Positions 5,521 through 11,671 of a stretch of DNA of 11,909 nt are shown here, piece by piece. Source of the stretch: Actinomycetales bacterium Ga0077552 (lineage in GTDB: Bacteria > Actinomycetota > Actinomycetes > Actinomycetales > Microbacteriaceae). The DNA lies in contig LNFD01000237.1 of the NCBI GenBank assembly GCA_001464255.1, positions 1 to 11,909 of the forward strand, in the 5' to 3' direction. A program made the position numbers and the translations under genes. The notes beneath the pieces were generated by a model. It did no database searches and had not been told where the DNA came from. It saw only the letters and a list, made by a program, of their open reading frames with translations. Positions within the stretch are counted from its first letter, which is position 1; every line of letters begins with the position of its first letter.

Positions 5521-7076
5521 CCTCGGCGTCGGAGACCCTCGACGCGCTCGTCGAGCGCATCATGCAGCGCGCCGAGGGTCTCGAGGAGGGGTACCGACGG
5601 GTCGGGCTGCTGATCTCGGCGGCCGAGGCGGTGACCGAGAGCCTCGAGCTGACAACGCGCCTGCAGCGCATCGTGGGCGTCGCACGCGAGCTCGTCGGCG
5701 CCCGCTACGGGGCCCTCGGCGTCATCGCGCCCGACGGGGGGCTCGAGCGGTTCCTGCACTCCGGCCTCACCGACGAGCAGGTGCGGCTGCTGGGCGAGCC
5801 CCCGAGCGGGCGCGGCATCCTCGGCGCCGTGATCACCGAGGGCCGGAGCATCCGGATGGAGCACCTCTCGCACGACCCGCGGTCGGTCGGCTTCCCGCCG
5901 CACCACCCGCCCATGGACTCGTTCATGGGCGTGCCCATCCACGTCGAGGGCACCGTGTTCGGCAACCTCTACCTCACCGAGCACAGCGAGGGACCCTTCG
6001 ACGACATCGACGAGGCGATCATCGCCGCCCTCGCCGCGATGGCGGGAACGGCGATCGCGAACTCGCGCCTCTACGAGCAGTCGCAGGATGACCGGCGCTG
6101 GCTCGCCGCCTCCGAGCGCCTCACCCAGCGCCTGCTGTCGGGCGACGTCGGGCCCGACGACCTCGAAGCCATCACGACGACCGTGCGCGAGCTCACCGGC
6201 GCGCCCTTCGTCGTCGTGGTCGACGCCGTCGAGGACGGTGCCGAGGGTGCGGCGCTCGCGCTCGCGCAGCAGGCCGACGCCGCGACGCTCGGCCCCGTGC
6301 TCGTCGTACCCCTGCAGGGCAGCGCCGATCGCGTGGCGGCGGGCCTGGGCATCGGACGGGGAGCGCACGGGCATCCGTTCACCGATGCCGACCGTGAGAC
6401 GGTCGCCCGGTTCGGCCGCTCGGTCGCGATCGCGCGCGAGCTCGCCCGCGCGCGCCTCGATGAGCAGTGGATCGCGCTCACCGACGAGCGCGACCGCATC
6501 GCGCGCGACCTGCACGACCACGTCATCCAGAGCCTGTTCGCCGTCGGCCTCTCACTGCAGAGCGTCGTGGGCGATCCCTCGACGCCGACGGGGGCGCGCA
6601 TCGCGAGCCAGGTCGATGCCATCGACTCGACCATCCGGCAGATCCGGCAGGCGATCTACCGCCTGTCGAGCCCGCCGAGTGCCGGCACGTACAGCCTGCG
6701 GGCCCGCATCAACCAGCTCGTGCGCGAGACGCTCGAGGGCGAGTCGCTCGACTCGCGGCTCGAGTTCAGCGGCCCCGTCGACACGCTCGTCGACCTCGGG
6801 CTCGGCGACGAGGTGACCGCCGTCATGCGCGAGGCCCTGTCGAACGCCGTGCGGCACGCCCGAGCGACCGTCGTCGAGGCGAGCGTCGCCGTGCGCGGGG
6901 CCCAAGTGGTCGTCGTGGTGCGCGACGACGGCGTGGGCATGCCCGAGACCGATCGGCGCAGTGGCCTCGCGAACCTCGCGGCCCGAGCGCGCGAGCGGGG
7001 CGGCACGTTCACGATCGACGATGTGCAGCCGCACGGTACAGAGGTGCGATGGAGCGTACCCTGGGAGTCACGATGA
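5517..7076 (+). CDS. devS: GAF-GAF sensor histidine kinase, DevS/DosT-like, with candidate haem site
   Basis: The GTG at 5517 overlaps the terC stop (GTGA), giving 519 residues and coupling to the gene before it. The domain order is: short N-terminal helix; GAF 1 (about 45-185); GAF 2 (about 200-310); HisKA_3 dimerisation domain with phospho-acceptor His333 in RDLHDH; and a HATPase domain with N-box Asn443, G1 box DDGVGM (470-475) and G2 region GLANLAARARERGG (483-496). There is no membrane segment, so it is cytoplasmic. In GAF 1, PPHHPPM then GNLYLTE places His130 and Tyr152 exactly 22 residues apart. This is the spacing of the proximal His149 and distal Tyr171 of mycobacterial DevS, suggesting haem binding and sensing of O2, NO or redox state. 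Haem binding is inferred. The downstream devR-like gene overlaps its stop, so it is the obvious phosphotransfer partner. Confidence 0.9.
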   Translation: MTSASETLDALVERIMQRAEGLEEGYRRVGLLISAAEAVTESLELTTRLQRIVGVARELVGARYGALGVIAPDGGLERFLHSGLTDEQVRLLGEPPSGRGILGAVITEGRSIRMEHLSHDPRSVGFPPHHPPMDSFMGVPIHVEGTVFGNLYLTEHSEGPFDDIDEAIIAALAAMAGTAIANSRLYEQSQDDRRWLAASERLTQRLLSGDVGPDDLEAITTTVRELTGAPFVVVVDAVEDGAEGAALALAQQADAATLGPVLVVPLQGSADRVAAGLGIGRGAHGHPFTDADRETVARFGRSVAIARELARARLDEQWIALTDERDRIARDLHDHVIQSLFAVGLSLQSVVGDPSTPTGARIASQVDAIDSTIRQIRQAIYRLSSPPSAGTYSLRARINQLVRETLEGESLDSRLEFSGPVDTLVDLGLGDEVTAVMREALSNAVRHARATVVEASVAVRGAQVVVVVRDDGVGMPETDRRSGLANLAARARERGGTFTIDDVQPHGTEVRWSVPWESR

Positions 7077-7726
7077 CCACTGAAGTCCGCGTCTTCCTCC
7101 TCGATGATCACGAGATCGTGCGTCGAGGCATCGCCGACCTCCTCGAGCAGGAGGACGGCATCACGGTCGTCGGCGAGGCCGGGGCCGCGACCGGCGCCGC
7201 CGGCGCCATCCTCGGCTCGGGCGCGACCGTCGCCGTGCTCGATGCGCGCCTGCCCGACGGCAGCGGCATCGACGTGTGCCGCGACGTCAAGTCGGCCCGG
7301 CCCGAGCTCGGCTGCCTCATCCTCACCTCCTACGACGACGACGAGGCCGTGCTCGCGGCCGTGCTCGCGGGCGCCAACGGCTACCTGCTCAAGGAGGTGC
7401 GGGCGATGGGCCTCGTCGACGCGATCCGGCGCGTCTCGAACGGCGAGATGCTGCTCGACCCCGCGCTGGCCGAGGGCGTCGTCGCGCGCATCGCCGACGC
7501 GAATCCGGCCTCGCCCCTCGACGGCCTGACGCCGCGCGAGACCGAGATCCTCGCCCTCATCGCCGAGGGCCTCTCGAACCGCGAGATCGGCGCGAGGCTC
7601 TTCCTCGCCGAGAAGACCGTGAAGAACTACGTCAGCGGCATCCTCGCGAAGCTCGGCATGCAGCGGCGCACGCAGGCCGCCGTGCTCGCGACCGAGTGGA
7701 TGCCCCGCGGCGCCTCGCGCGGCTAG
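7073..7726 (+). CDS. devR: NarL/FixJ-family response regulator, DevR/DosR-like
   Basis: The ATG at 7073 overlaps the kinase stop (ATGA), with GGGAG 5 nt upstream, giving 217 residues. The receiver domain has acidic Asp11 and Asp12, phospho-acceptor Asp57 (VAVLDARLPDG), Thr85 (LILTSY) and Lys107. A linker leads to a LuxR-type helix-turn-helix at about 152-194. Its recognition region EKTVKNYVS, followed by LAKLGMQRRTQAA, is nearly identical to mycobacterial DevR as I recall it, including the DNA-contacting Lys and Asn. Phosphorylated DevR activates dormancy and hypoxia genes in mycobacteria; the regulon here is unknown and I found no DevR-type palindrome in the window. Its TAG stop shares CTAG (7723-7726) with the stop of the convergent glycosyltransferase gene. 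Confidence 0.92.
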   Translation: MTTEVRVFLLDDHEIVRRGIADLLEQEDGITVVGEAGAATGAAGAILGSGATVAVLDARLPDGSGIDVCRDVKSARPELGCLILTSYDDDEAVLAAVLAGANGYLLKEVRAMGLVDAIRRVSNGEMLLDPALAEGVVARIADANPASPLDGLTPRETEILALIAEGLSNREIGARLFLAEKTVKNYVSGILAKLGMQRRTQAAVLATEWMPRGASRG

Positions 7727-8580
7727 TCGGCGCTCGGCGACGCCGCCGACCCCGCACCGCGGCGCGCGGTGATCTCCTGGTGCCCCCAGCGCAAGCCCTT
7801 CGCGATCGGGTAGACGGCGAGGAACACCCAGGCGGGGGCCCGCAGCGCACGGTTGCGCACGTCGTGGTGCGTGTAGGTGCGATCGAACCGGCCGACGTAC
7901 GAGACGTAGTCTCGCGGGCTGTCCTCCACCCGGCGCGCCGACATGCCCGTGACCATCGTCGGCACGTAGACGGCCTTGAGCCCCGCGTCGTAGAGGTGCA
8001 CCGAGATGTCGATGTCCTCGTGGAAGAGGTCTTCCTCGTCGCGGCACACCTCGTCGCGGATGGCCTGCCAGGCCGTCGCCCGCAGGGCCATGTTGCTGCC
8101 GAAGACGAAGTGGTACTCGCGCGCCAGGCGCAGCATCGCGCGGCGTAGCGTGTCGTCGGCGCGCAGGCCGAAGCGCCGCAGCGGCATGTCGTAGTAGAGC
8201 ACGGGGCCCGTCGCGGCCGCGACCGTCGGGTCGGCGAAGGCCTTCTGCACCTCGGCGACCCACGTGGGTTCGAGCACCGAGTCGGCGTCGATGCGCCCGA
8301 TGACCTCGCCGGTGGCGCTGTCGAGGCCGAGATTGCGCGTCGGCACGAGCCCCTGCTCGTCGAACTGGCGCAGCAGCCGCAGCGGGGCATCCGGGTTCGC
8401 CGCCTGCAGGCCCGCGACGATCTCGGCCGTGCGGTCGGTCGATCGGTTGTCGACGACGATGATCTCGTGGGCGGGCACCGTCTGCGCGAGGGCGGCCTCG
8501 ACGCACGACCGGATGGTCTGCTCCTCGTTGTACGCGGGCACGACGATCGAGACCGTTGGCAGCGGGCCGGGCGCGCTCAC
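7723..8580 (-). CDS. Family 2 glycosyltransferase
   Basis: The GTG at 8580 overlaps the stop of the acetyltransferase gene (GTGA), giving 285 residues. The GT-A fold is clear: VSIVVPAYNEE at 10-20; VVDNRSTD with Asp44 for nucleotide binding; the metal-binding DAD at 98-100 in GRIDADS; GSNMALR at 161-167; and FHEDIDIS with Glu188/Asp189 as the likely catalytic base region. There are no membrane helices beyond a weakly hydrophobic stretch near 250-260, so it is probably peripheral and cytoplasmic. Transfer of a sugar from a nucleotide sugar to a lipid or polysaccharide acceptor is expected, but donor and acceptor cannot be read from the sequence. It is cotranscribed with the GNAT gene and converges on devR. 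Confidence 0.88.
   Translation of the reverse strand: MSAPGPLPTVSIVVPAYNEEQTIRSCVEAALAQTVPAHEIIVVDNRSTDRTAEIVAGLQAANPDAPLRLLRQFDEQGLVPTRNLGLDSATGEVIGRIDADSVLEPTWVAEVQKAFADPTVAAATGPVLYYDMPLRRFGLRADDTLRRAMLRLAREYHFVFGSNMALRATAWQAIRDEVCRDEEDLFHEDIDISVHLYDAGLKAVYVPTMVTGMSARRVEDSPRDYVSYVGRFDRTYTHHDVRNRALRAPAWVFLAVYPIAKGLRWGHQEITARRGAGSAASPSAD
7726..7750 (+). terminator. Possible stem-loop after devR, inside the opposite gene
   Basis: GTCGGCG (7726-7732) and CGCCGAC (7744-7750) can form a 7-bp stem with an 11-nt loop starting at the last base of the devR stop. There is no U-tract, and it lies in the C-terminal codons of the convergent glycosyltransferase, so the pairing may be incidental in GC-rich sequence. 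Confidence 0.25.
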
Positions 8581-9134
8581 GCGGTGGCCCCGATCGCGGC
8601 CCCGCGCGGCCCCGCCTCGACCGGCGCCGCGAGCAAGCTCACGGTCACGGCACCGCCTTTCGTCGCCTGCGTGCCGACCGAGCGGAAGCCGAGCCGCTCG
8701 TGGAACGCCAGGCTGCCGGGGTTCGGCGGGTCGAGGTTGACCTCGCAGGTGACCTCGAGCCGCCCCTGCCCCCGTGCCGCGGAGAAGACCGCCGCGTAGA
8801 GCACGGCGCCGAGACCCGTGCCGCGCTCGTCGGCGGCGATCACGATGCGGTCGACGTACAGGTGGTCGACGCCGCGCGACTCGAAGTAGCGGTAGTTCTC
8901 GCTGTCGTAGGCGGCACCCGGCTGCATCGCGATGACGAAGCCGACGAGTCGGCCGTCGCGCTCGAGCCCGAGCGCGAGGCCCGCGAGCTCGAGGAGGCGC
9001 ACGAGGTCGGCGGGCGCTGTGATCGGCACCGCCGGAGCAGCGGCGTCGTTGAGCCGGGCGAGCGACTCGGCGTCGGCGGCGTGGAGCGGCCGCAAGGTCA
9101 CGCCCTCGGGCAGAGGCGCGGCGGAGTGGGTCAC
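8577..9134 (-). CDS. GNAT-family N-acetyltransferase
   Basis: The GTG at 9134 is chosen because AGAAGAGGA (9151-9143) lies 8 nt upstream and nothing conserved precedes it; the frame stays open further upstream but without coding character. The 185-residue protein begins GVTLRPLHAAD and has the acetyl-CoA-binding block at 94-115, VDRIVIAADERGTGLG, with the Arg/Gly-x-x-Gly-x-Gly loop at 104-109. The late NPGSLAFHERLGF (138-150) is typical of GNAT motif B. It transfers an acetyl group from acetyl-CoA to an unidentified amine. The C-terminal 15 residues are Ala/Gly-rich. Its stop overlaps the glycosyltransferase start, suggesting a two-gene operon, perhaps modifying the same surface product (inference only). 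It is divergent from the flavoprotein gene across an 81-bp gap. Confidence 0.87.
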   Translation of the reverse strand: MTHSAAPLPEGVTLRPLHAADAESLARLNDAAAPAVPITAPADLVRLLELAGLALGLERDGRLVGFVIAMQPGAAYDSENYRYFESRGVDHLYVDRIVIAADERGTGLGAVLYAAVFSAARGQGRLEVTCEVNLDPPNPGSLAFHERLGFRSVGTQATKGGAVTVSLLAAPVEAGPRGAAIGATA

Positions 9135-9202
9135 GGAGGGTGTCCTCTTCTGCGGGGTGGGGCCGGAGCGGCCCGCATCAGGGTAACAAGGCCAAGCGCC
9201 GC

Positions 9203-9208
9203 TAGTGT
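9203..9208 (+). promoter_or_regulatory. Candidate -10 box giving a leaderless oxidoreductase mRNA
   Basis: TAGTGT fits TANNNT and is followed by exactly 7 nt before the ATG at 9216. That is the spacing that puts the transcription start on the start codon. No Shine-Dalgarno sequence is visible in front of the ATG, which supports a leaderless message. On the opposite strand, TACCCT (9185-9180) is a possible -10 box for the acetyltransferase operon. Confidence 0.45.
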
Positions 9209-9215
9209 CGGGCAC

Positions 9216-10709
9216 ATGACCGACGCGCCCTCGACCGAGGCCTCCTCCCCCGCCGCCACTGCTCCGCTCGAGGTCGAGCTGCTCGTGATCGGAGGCGGCA
9301 CGGCCGGCCTCGTGGCCGCGAAGACCGCGGCGCGATTCGGAGCGAGCACACTGCTCGTCGAGGGCCACCGCATGGGCGGCGACTGCCTCTGGACGGGGTG
9401 CGTGCCCTCGAAGTCGCTCATCGCCGCGGCCGATCTCGCCGCGCGGGCCCGCGACGGCGAGCGCCTCGGCGTGCACGTCGACGGCGTGCGCGTCGACTTC
9501 GCGGCCATCATGCGCCACGTGCACGCGGCTATCCACGAGATCGAGCCGGCCGACTCGGCCGAGGTCGTCGAGGAGACGGGGGCGCGGGTCATCATGGGCC
9601 GCGCGCGCTTCACCGGGCCGCGCTCGGCCGAGGTGGTGCCCGCCGACGGCTCGGCGACCGTGACCGTGCGCTTCCGGCAGGCGATCATCGCGACGGGCTC
9701 GGCCCCCGAGGTGCCCGCCCTGCCCGGCATCGACGCCCTCGAGGTGCTCACGAGCGACGACGTGTGGGATCTCACCGAGCAGCCGGCACGGCTCGCCGTG
9801 CTCGGCGCGGGCGCGATCGGCTCGGAGCTCAGCCAGGCCTTCGCCCGCCTCGGCACCCGGGTGACGCTCGTGCAGCGCAACGCGCGCGTGCTGCCCAAGG
9901 AGGATCCCGACGCCTCGACCCTCGTCGCCGCGGCGATGGCCCACGACGGCATCGATGTGCGCGTGTCGACGACGGTCGAGCGGGTGGAGGCGGAGGCCGA
10001 CGGGCGCGCGGGCATCCTGCACCTCTCCGACGGCACGGCCGTCGCCTTCGACCGCCTGCTCGTCGCCCTCGGGCGCACACCGCGCATCGCGGGTCTCGGC
10101 GTCGAGGCCGCGGGCGTGCGGCTCGACGAGCGCGGCTACGTCGCCGTCGACAGTGCCCTGCGCACGAGCAACCGACGCATCTGGTCGGCGGGCGACGTGA
10201 GCGGGCTGCCGCAGTTCACTCACATCGCGGGCGTGAACGGCAGCCTCGCCGCCACGAACGCCGTGCTCGGGCTGCGCCGGGCGGTGGATGCCGATGCCGT
10301 GCCGCGCGTGACCTTCACGCACCCCGAAGTGGCCGCCGTGGGGCTCGCGCCCACCGACGCCGCGGCCGCCGGCTGCGCCGTGCGCGAGGTGCAGCACGCC
10401 CATACCGACCGCGCGATCGCGGAGGGATCGGTCGAGGGCTTCACGCGCCTCGTCGTCGATGCGAAGGGCCGCGTGCGCGGCGCCGTCATCGTGGGCCCGC
10501 GCGCGGGCGAGTCGATCGGCGAGGCCGCGCTCGCGGTGCGCCAGGGCATCACGACGAGCGCGATCGCGAGCACGACGCACCCCTACCCGACCTACAGCGA
10601 CGCCCTCTGGAACGCCGCCATCGCCGACGTGCGCGTGCGGCTCGAGCGCGGCGCCGTCGCCGGCGCCATCCGGATGCTCGCCCGCTGGAGGAAGTTCACC
10701 ACCCGCTAG
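9216..10709 (+). CDS. FAD-dependent pyridine nucleotide-disulfide oxidoreductase (MerA/lipoamide dehydrogenase-like)
   Basis: The ATG at 9216 gives 497 residues. An Ala/Ser/Thr-rich N-terminal tail (1-18) precedes the FAD fold with GGGTAG at 26-31. The redox disulphide is Cys57 and Cys62 in GGDCLWTGCVPSK. Further motifs are IIATGSAP (157-164), the NAD(P) fold GAGAIG (197-202), and the FAD-binding SAGDVSG (324-330). The dimerisation domain ends in THPYPTYSDALW. Against lipoamide dehydrogenase (HxHPTxSE), the catalytic His becomes Tyr457 and its Glu partner Asp462. Lipoamide dehydrogenase activity is therefore unlikely; a MerA-like or quinone/disulphide reductase role is more plausible. There is no N-terminal metal-binding domain and no C-terminal vicinal cysteine pair, so true mercuric reductase is also doubtful. 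There is no mer or lipoyl-enzyme neighbour. Cytoplasmic. Confidence 0.9.
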   Translation: MTDAPSTEASSPAATAPLEVELLVIGGGTAGLVAAKTAARFGASTLLVEGHRMGGDCLWTGCVPSKSLIAAADLAARARDGERLGVHVDGVRVDFAAIMRHVHAAIHEIEPADSAEVVEETGARVIMGRARFTGPRSAEVVPADGSATVTVRFRQAIIATGSAPEVPALPGIDALEVLTSDDVWDLTEQPARLAVLGAGAIGSELSQAFARLGTRVTLVQRNARVLPKEDPDASTLVAAAMAHDGIDVRVSTTVERVEAEADGRAGILHLSDGTAVAFDRLLVALGRTPRIAGLGVEAAGVRLDERGYVAVDSALRTSNRRIWSAGDVSGLPQFTHIAGVNGSLAATNAVLGLRRAVDADAVPRVTFTHPEVAAVGLAPTDAAAAGCAVREVQHAHTDRAIAEGSVEGFTRLVVDAKGRVRGAVIVGPRAGESIGEAALAVRQGITTSAIASTTHPYPTYSDALWNAAIADVRVRLERGAVAGAIRMLARWRKFTTR

Positions 10710-10728
10710 GCGCACCTCTCGTGGTTGC

Positions 10729-10758
10729 CGCCCGCGGCCGGCTCGACAGGCGCGGGCG
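10729..10758 (+). terminator. Probable terminator hairpin after the oxidoreductase
   Basis: CGCCCGCG (10729-10736) pairs with CGCGGGCG (10751-10758) as an 8-bp, all-GC stem with a 14-nt loop, beginning 20 nt after the stop codon. No U-tract follows, which is usual for high-GC actinobacteria. Confidence 0.5.
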
Positions 10759-10784
10759 AACCCCGGGCTCGGCGCTCGGGAGGT

Positions 10785-10816
10785 GGGGTTCTGGGCTTCT
10801 CGGGTTCTCAGGTTCT
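10785..10816 (+). repeat. Four tandem copies of an octamer (NGGGTTCT)
   Basis: The units GGGGTTCT, GGGCTTCT, CGGGTTCT and CAGGTTCT follow one another without gap (10785, 10793, 10801, 10809). The preceding GGG at 10778 plus the first three units give four G-tracts with loops of 4, 4 and 6 nt (10778-10804), matching the canonical G-quadruplex pattern. It lies in non-coding DNA between convergent genes. Confidence 0.75.
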
Positions 10817-10861
10817 CTCATCCACGCGTCATCGCCGCGCCCCCGGGAGTGCCACGTCACG

Positions 10862-10918
10862 CTTCAACGGATGCGGAAGATCCCGACGCAGACTCGCGTT
10901 CTTCCGCATCCGTTGAAG
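10862..10918. repeat. Long perfect inverted repeat (19-bp arms) in a convergent intergenic region
   Basis: The left arm is CTTCAACGGATGCGGAAGA (10862-10880). The right arm, its exact reverse complement, is at 10900-10918. The arms are separated by 19 nt. With one bulged G at 10919 the stem gains two more pairs (10860-10861 with 10920-10921). Inside the loop, ACGC (10886-10889) pairs with GCGT (10896-10899) around a 6-nt tip. The stem is less GC-rich than its surroundings. It lies midway between two convergent genes and might be a bidirectional terminator, a small repeat element or a structured RNA. Confidence 0.85.
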
Positions 10919-10965
10919 GCGCTGAAGCAGGCAGGCCGCCCGCTCGACGACGACAGGTCGGCGAC

Positions 10966-11038
10966 GGCGTGTGGGGCGGGGCGGAACGCAGAGGGGCGTG
11001 GCCGGGCGCAGGGGGGCGGGGCGGCGGGGACGCGGCGC
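10966..11038. other. Strongly G-skewed non-coding stretch with a second G-quadruplex motif
   Basis: The plus strand carries G-runs of 3-6 bases. GGG (11004-11006), G6 (11011-11016), G4 (11018-11021) and G4 (11026-11029) with loops of 4, 1 and 4 nt satisfy the G-quadruplex pattern. Further G4 runs occur at 10973, 10978 and 10993. It immediately follows the stop of the minus-strand phosphatidyltransferase gene, so that gene's 3' UTR would be C-rich. I see no credible gene in 10710-11038. Confidence 0.6.
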
Positions 11039-11671
11039 TCAGCGCAGGGCGCGGTATCCGGCGACCATGCGCTGCACGGCGCTCACGCCGACGAGCGCGG
11101 CCCAGCCGATCGCGATGGGGGCGGCCCAGAAGGGCAGGATGAGCCACAGCGCGTGCACGACGATCGTCTCGGTGCCCTCGGCGATGCGGCCGAGGAACGA
11201 GAGCGACCGCCCGTCGTCGAGCTGTCGGCCCGTGCGCTCGGCGATGGAAGAAAAGGCGAGGAAGGCCGCGCCGTTGATGTAGTAGGCGAGTAGCACCGCG
11301 AGGAAGGGCCACCAGGGTGCGTCGAAACCCGCCGTCGCTCCCACCGCGACGCCCACGACCGTCGCGCCGTAGACCACGAAATCGGCCGTGACGTCGAGGA
11401 AGCCGCCGGCCTCGCTGTGCGGGGCGTCGGCGGGCAGCGCGGCGCGGCGCCGGCGTGCGAGAGCGCCGTCGAGCCCGTCGATCACGCGCGAGAGCAGCCA
11501 GAGCACGAGGGCGAGCGCCCACGCCTGCAGGCCGGCCGCGACCGCCGAGCCCAGCCCGATCGCGAGCCCGACGAGCGTCAGGCCGTCGGGCGAGATGCCC
11601 GGGCGGTCGAGGGCGCGAGCCAGAGCATCCACGGGCCGGGCGATGAGGGCGCGCATCGGGCGGTCGAGCAT
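11039..11671 (-). CDS. CDP-alcohol phosphatidyltransferase family protein
   Basis: The ATG at 11671 overlaps the upstream stop by one base (TGATG), giving 210 residues. The family's metal- and CDP-binding signature is present: Asp65, Asp68-Gly69, Ala72-Arg73, then Gly89, Asp93 and Asp97. These membrane enzymes move a phospho-alcohol group from a CDP-linked donor such as CDP-diacylglycerol to an alcohol acceptor. Several hydrophobic helices follow (about 31-62, 98-112, 121-140, 168-198). The spacing between Ala-Arg and Gly is 15 residues instead of the usual 8; the extra RRRAALPADAPHSEA is polar and lies at the cytoplasmic active-site face. The donor and acceptor cannot be told. The preceding TVP38-like gene is cotranscribed, so a role in membrane lipid composition is likely. 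Confidence 0.87.
   Translation of the reverse strand: MLDRPMRALIARPVDALARALDRPGISPDGLTLVGLAIGLGSAVAAGLQAWALALVLWLLSRVIDGLDGALARRRRAALPADAPHSEAGGFLDVTADFVVYGATVVGVAVGATAGFDAPWWPFLAVLLAYYINGAAFLAFSSIAERTGRQLDDGRSLSFLGRIAEGTETIVVHALWLILPFWAAPIAIGWAALVGVSAVQRMVAGYRALR

Noticed and set aside
4500..9216. DevR/DosR operator palindrome near promoters
   Set aside because: I looked for the GGGACT...AGTCCC-type palindrome in the intergenic gaps and found none; the candidates were parts of the riboswitch or coding sequence.
9216..10709. Mercuric reductase (merA)
   Set aside because: The redox disulphide is present, but there is no N-terminal metal-binding domain, no C-terminal vicinal cysteines and no mer neighbours.
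10710..11038. Small protein genes in the convergent gap
   Set aside because: Frames here lack ribosome sites and sensible composition and are interrupted by repeats and G-runs.
9398..11293. Long plus-strand frame running through the oxidoreductase and the intergenic region
   Set aside because: The translation is Arg-rich and featureless; the overlapping frame has full flavoprotein motifs.
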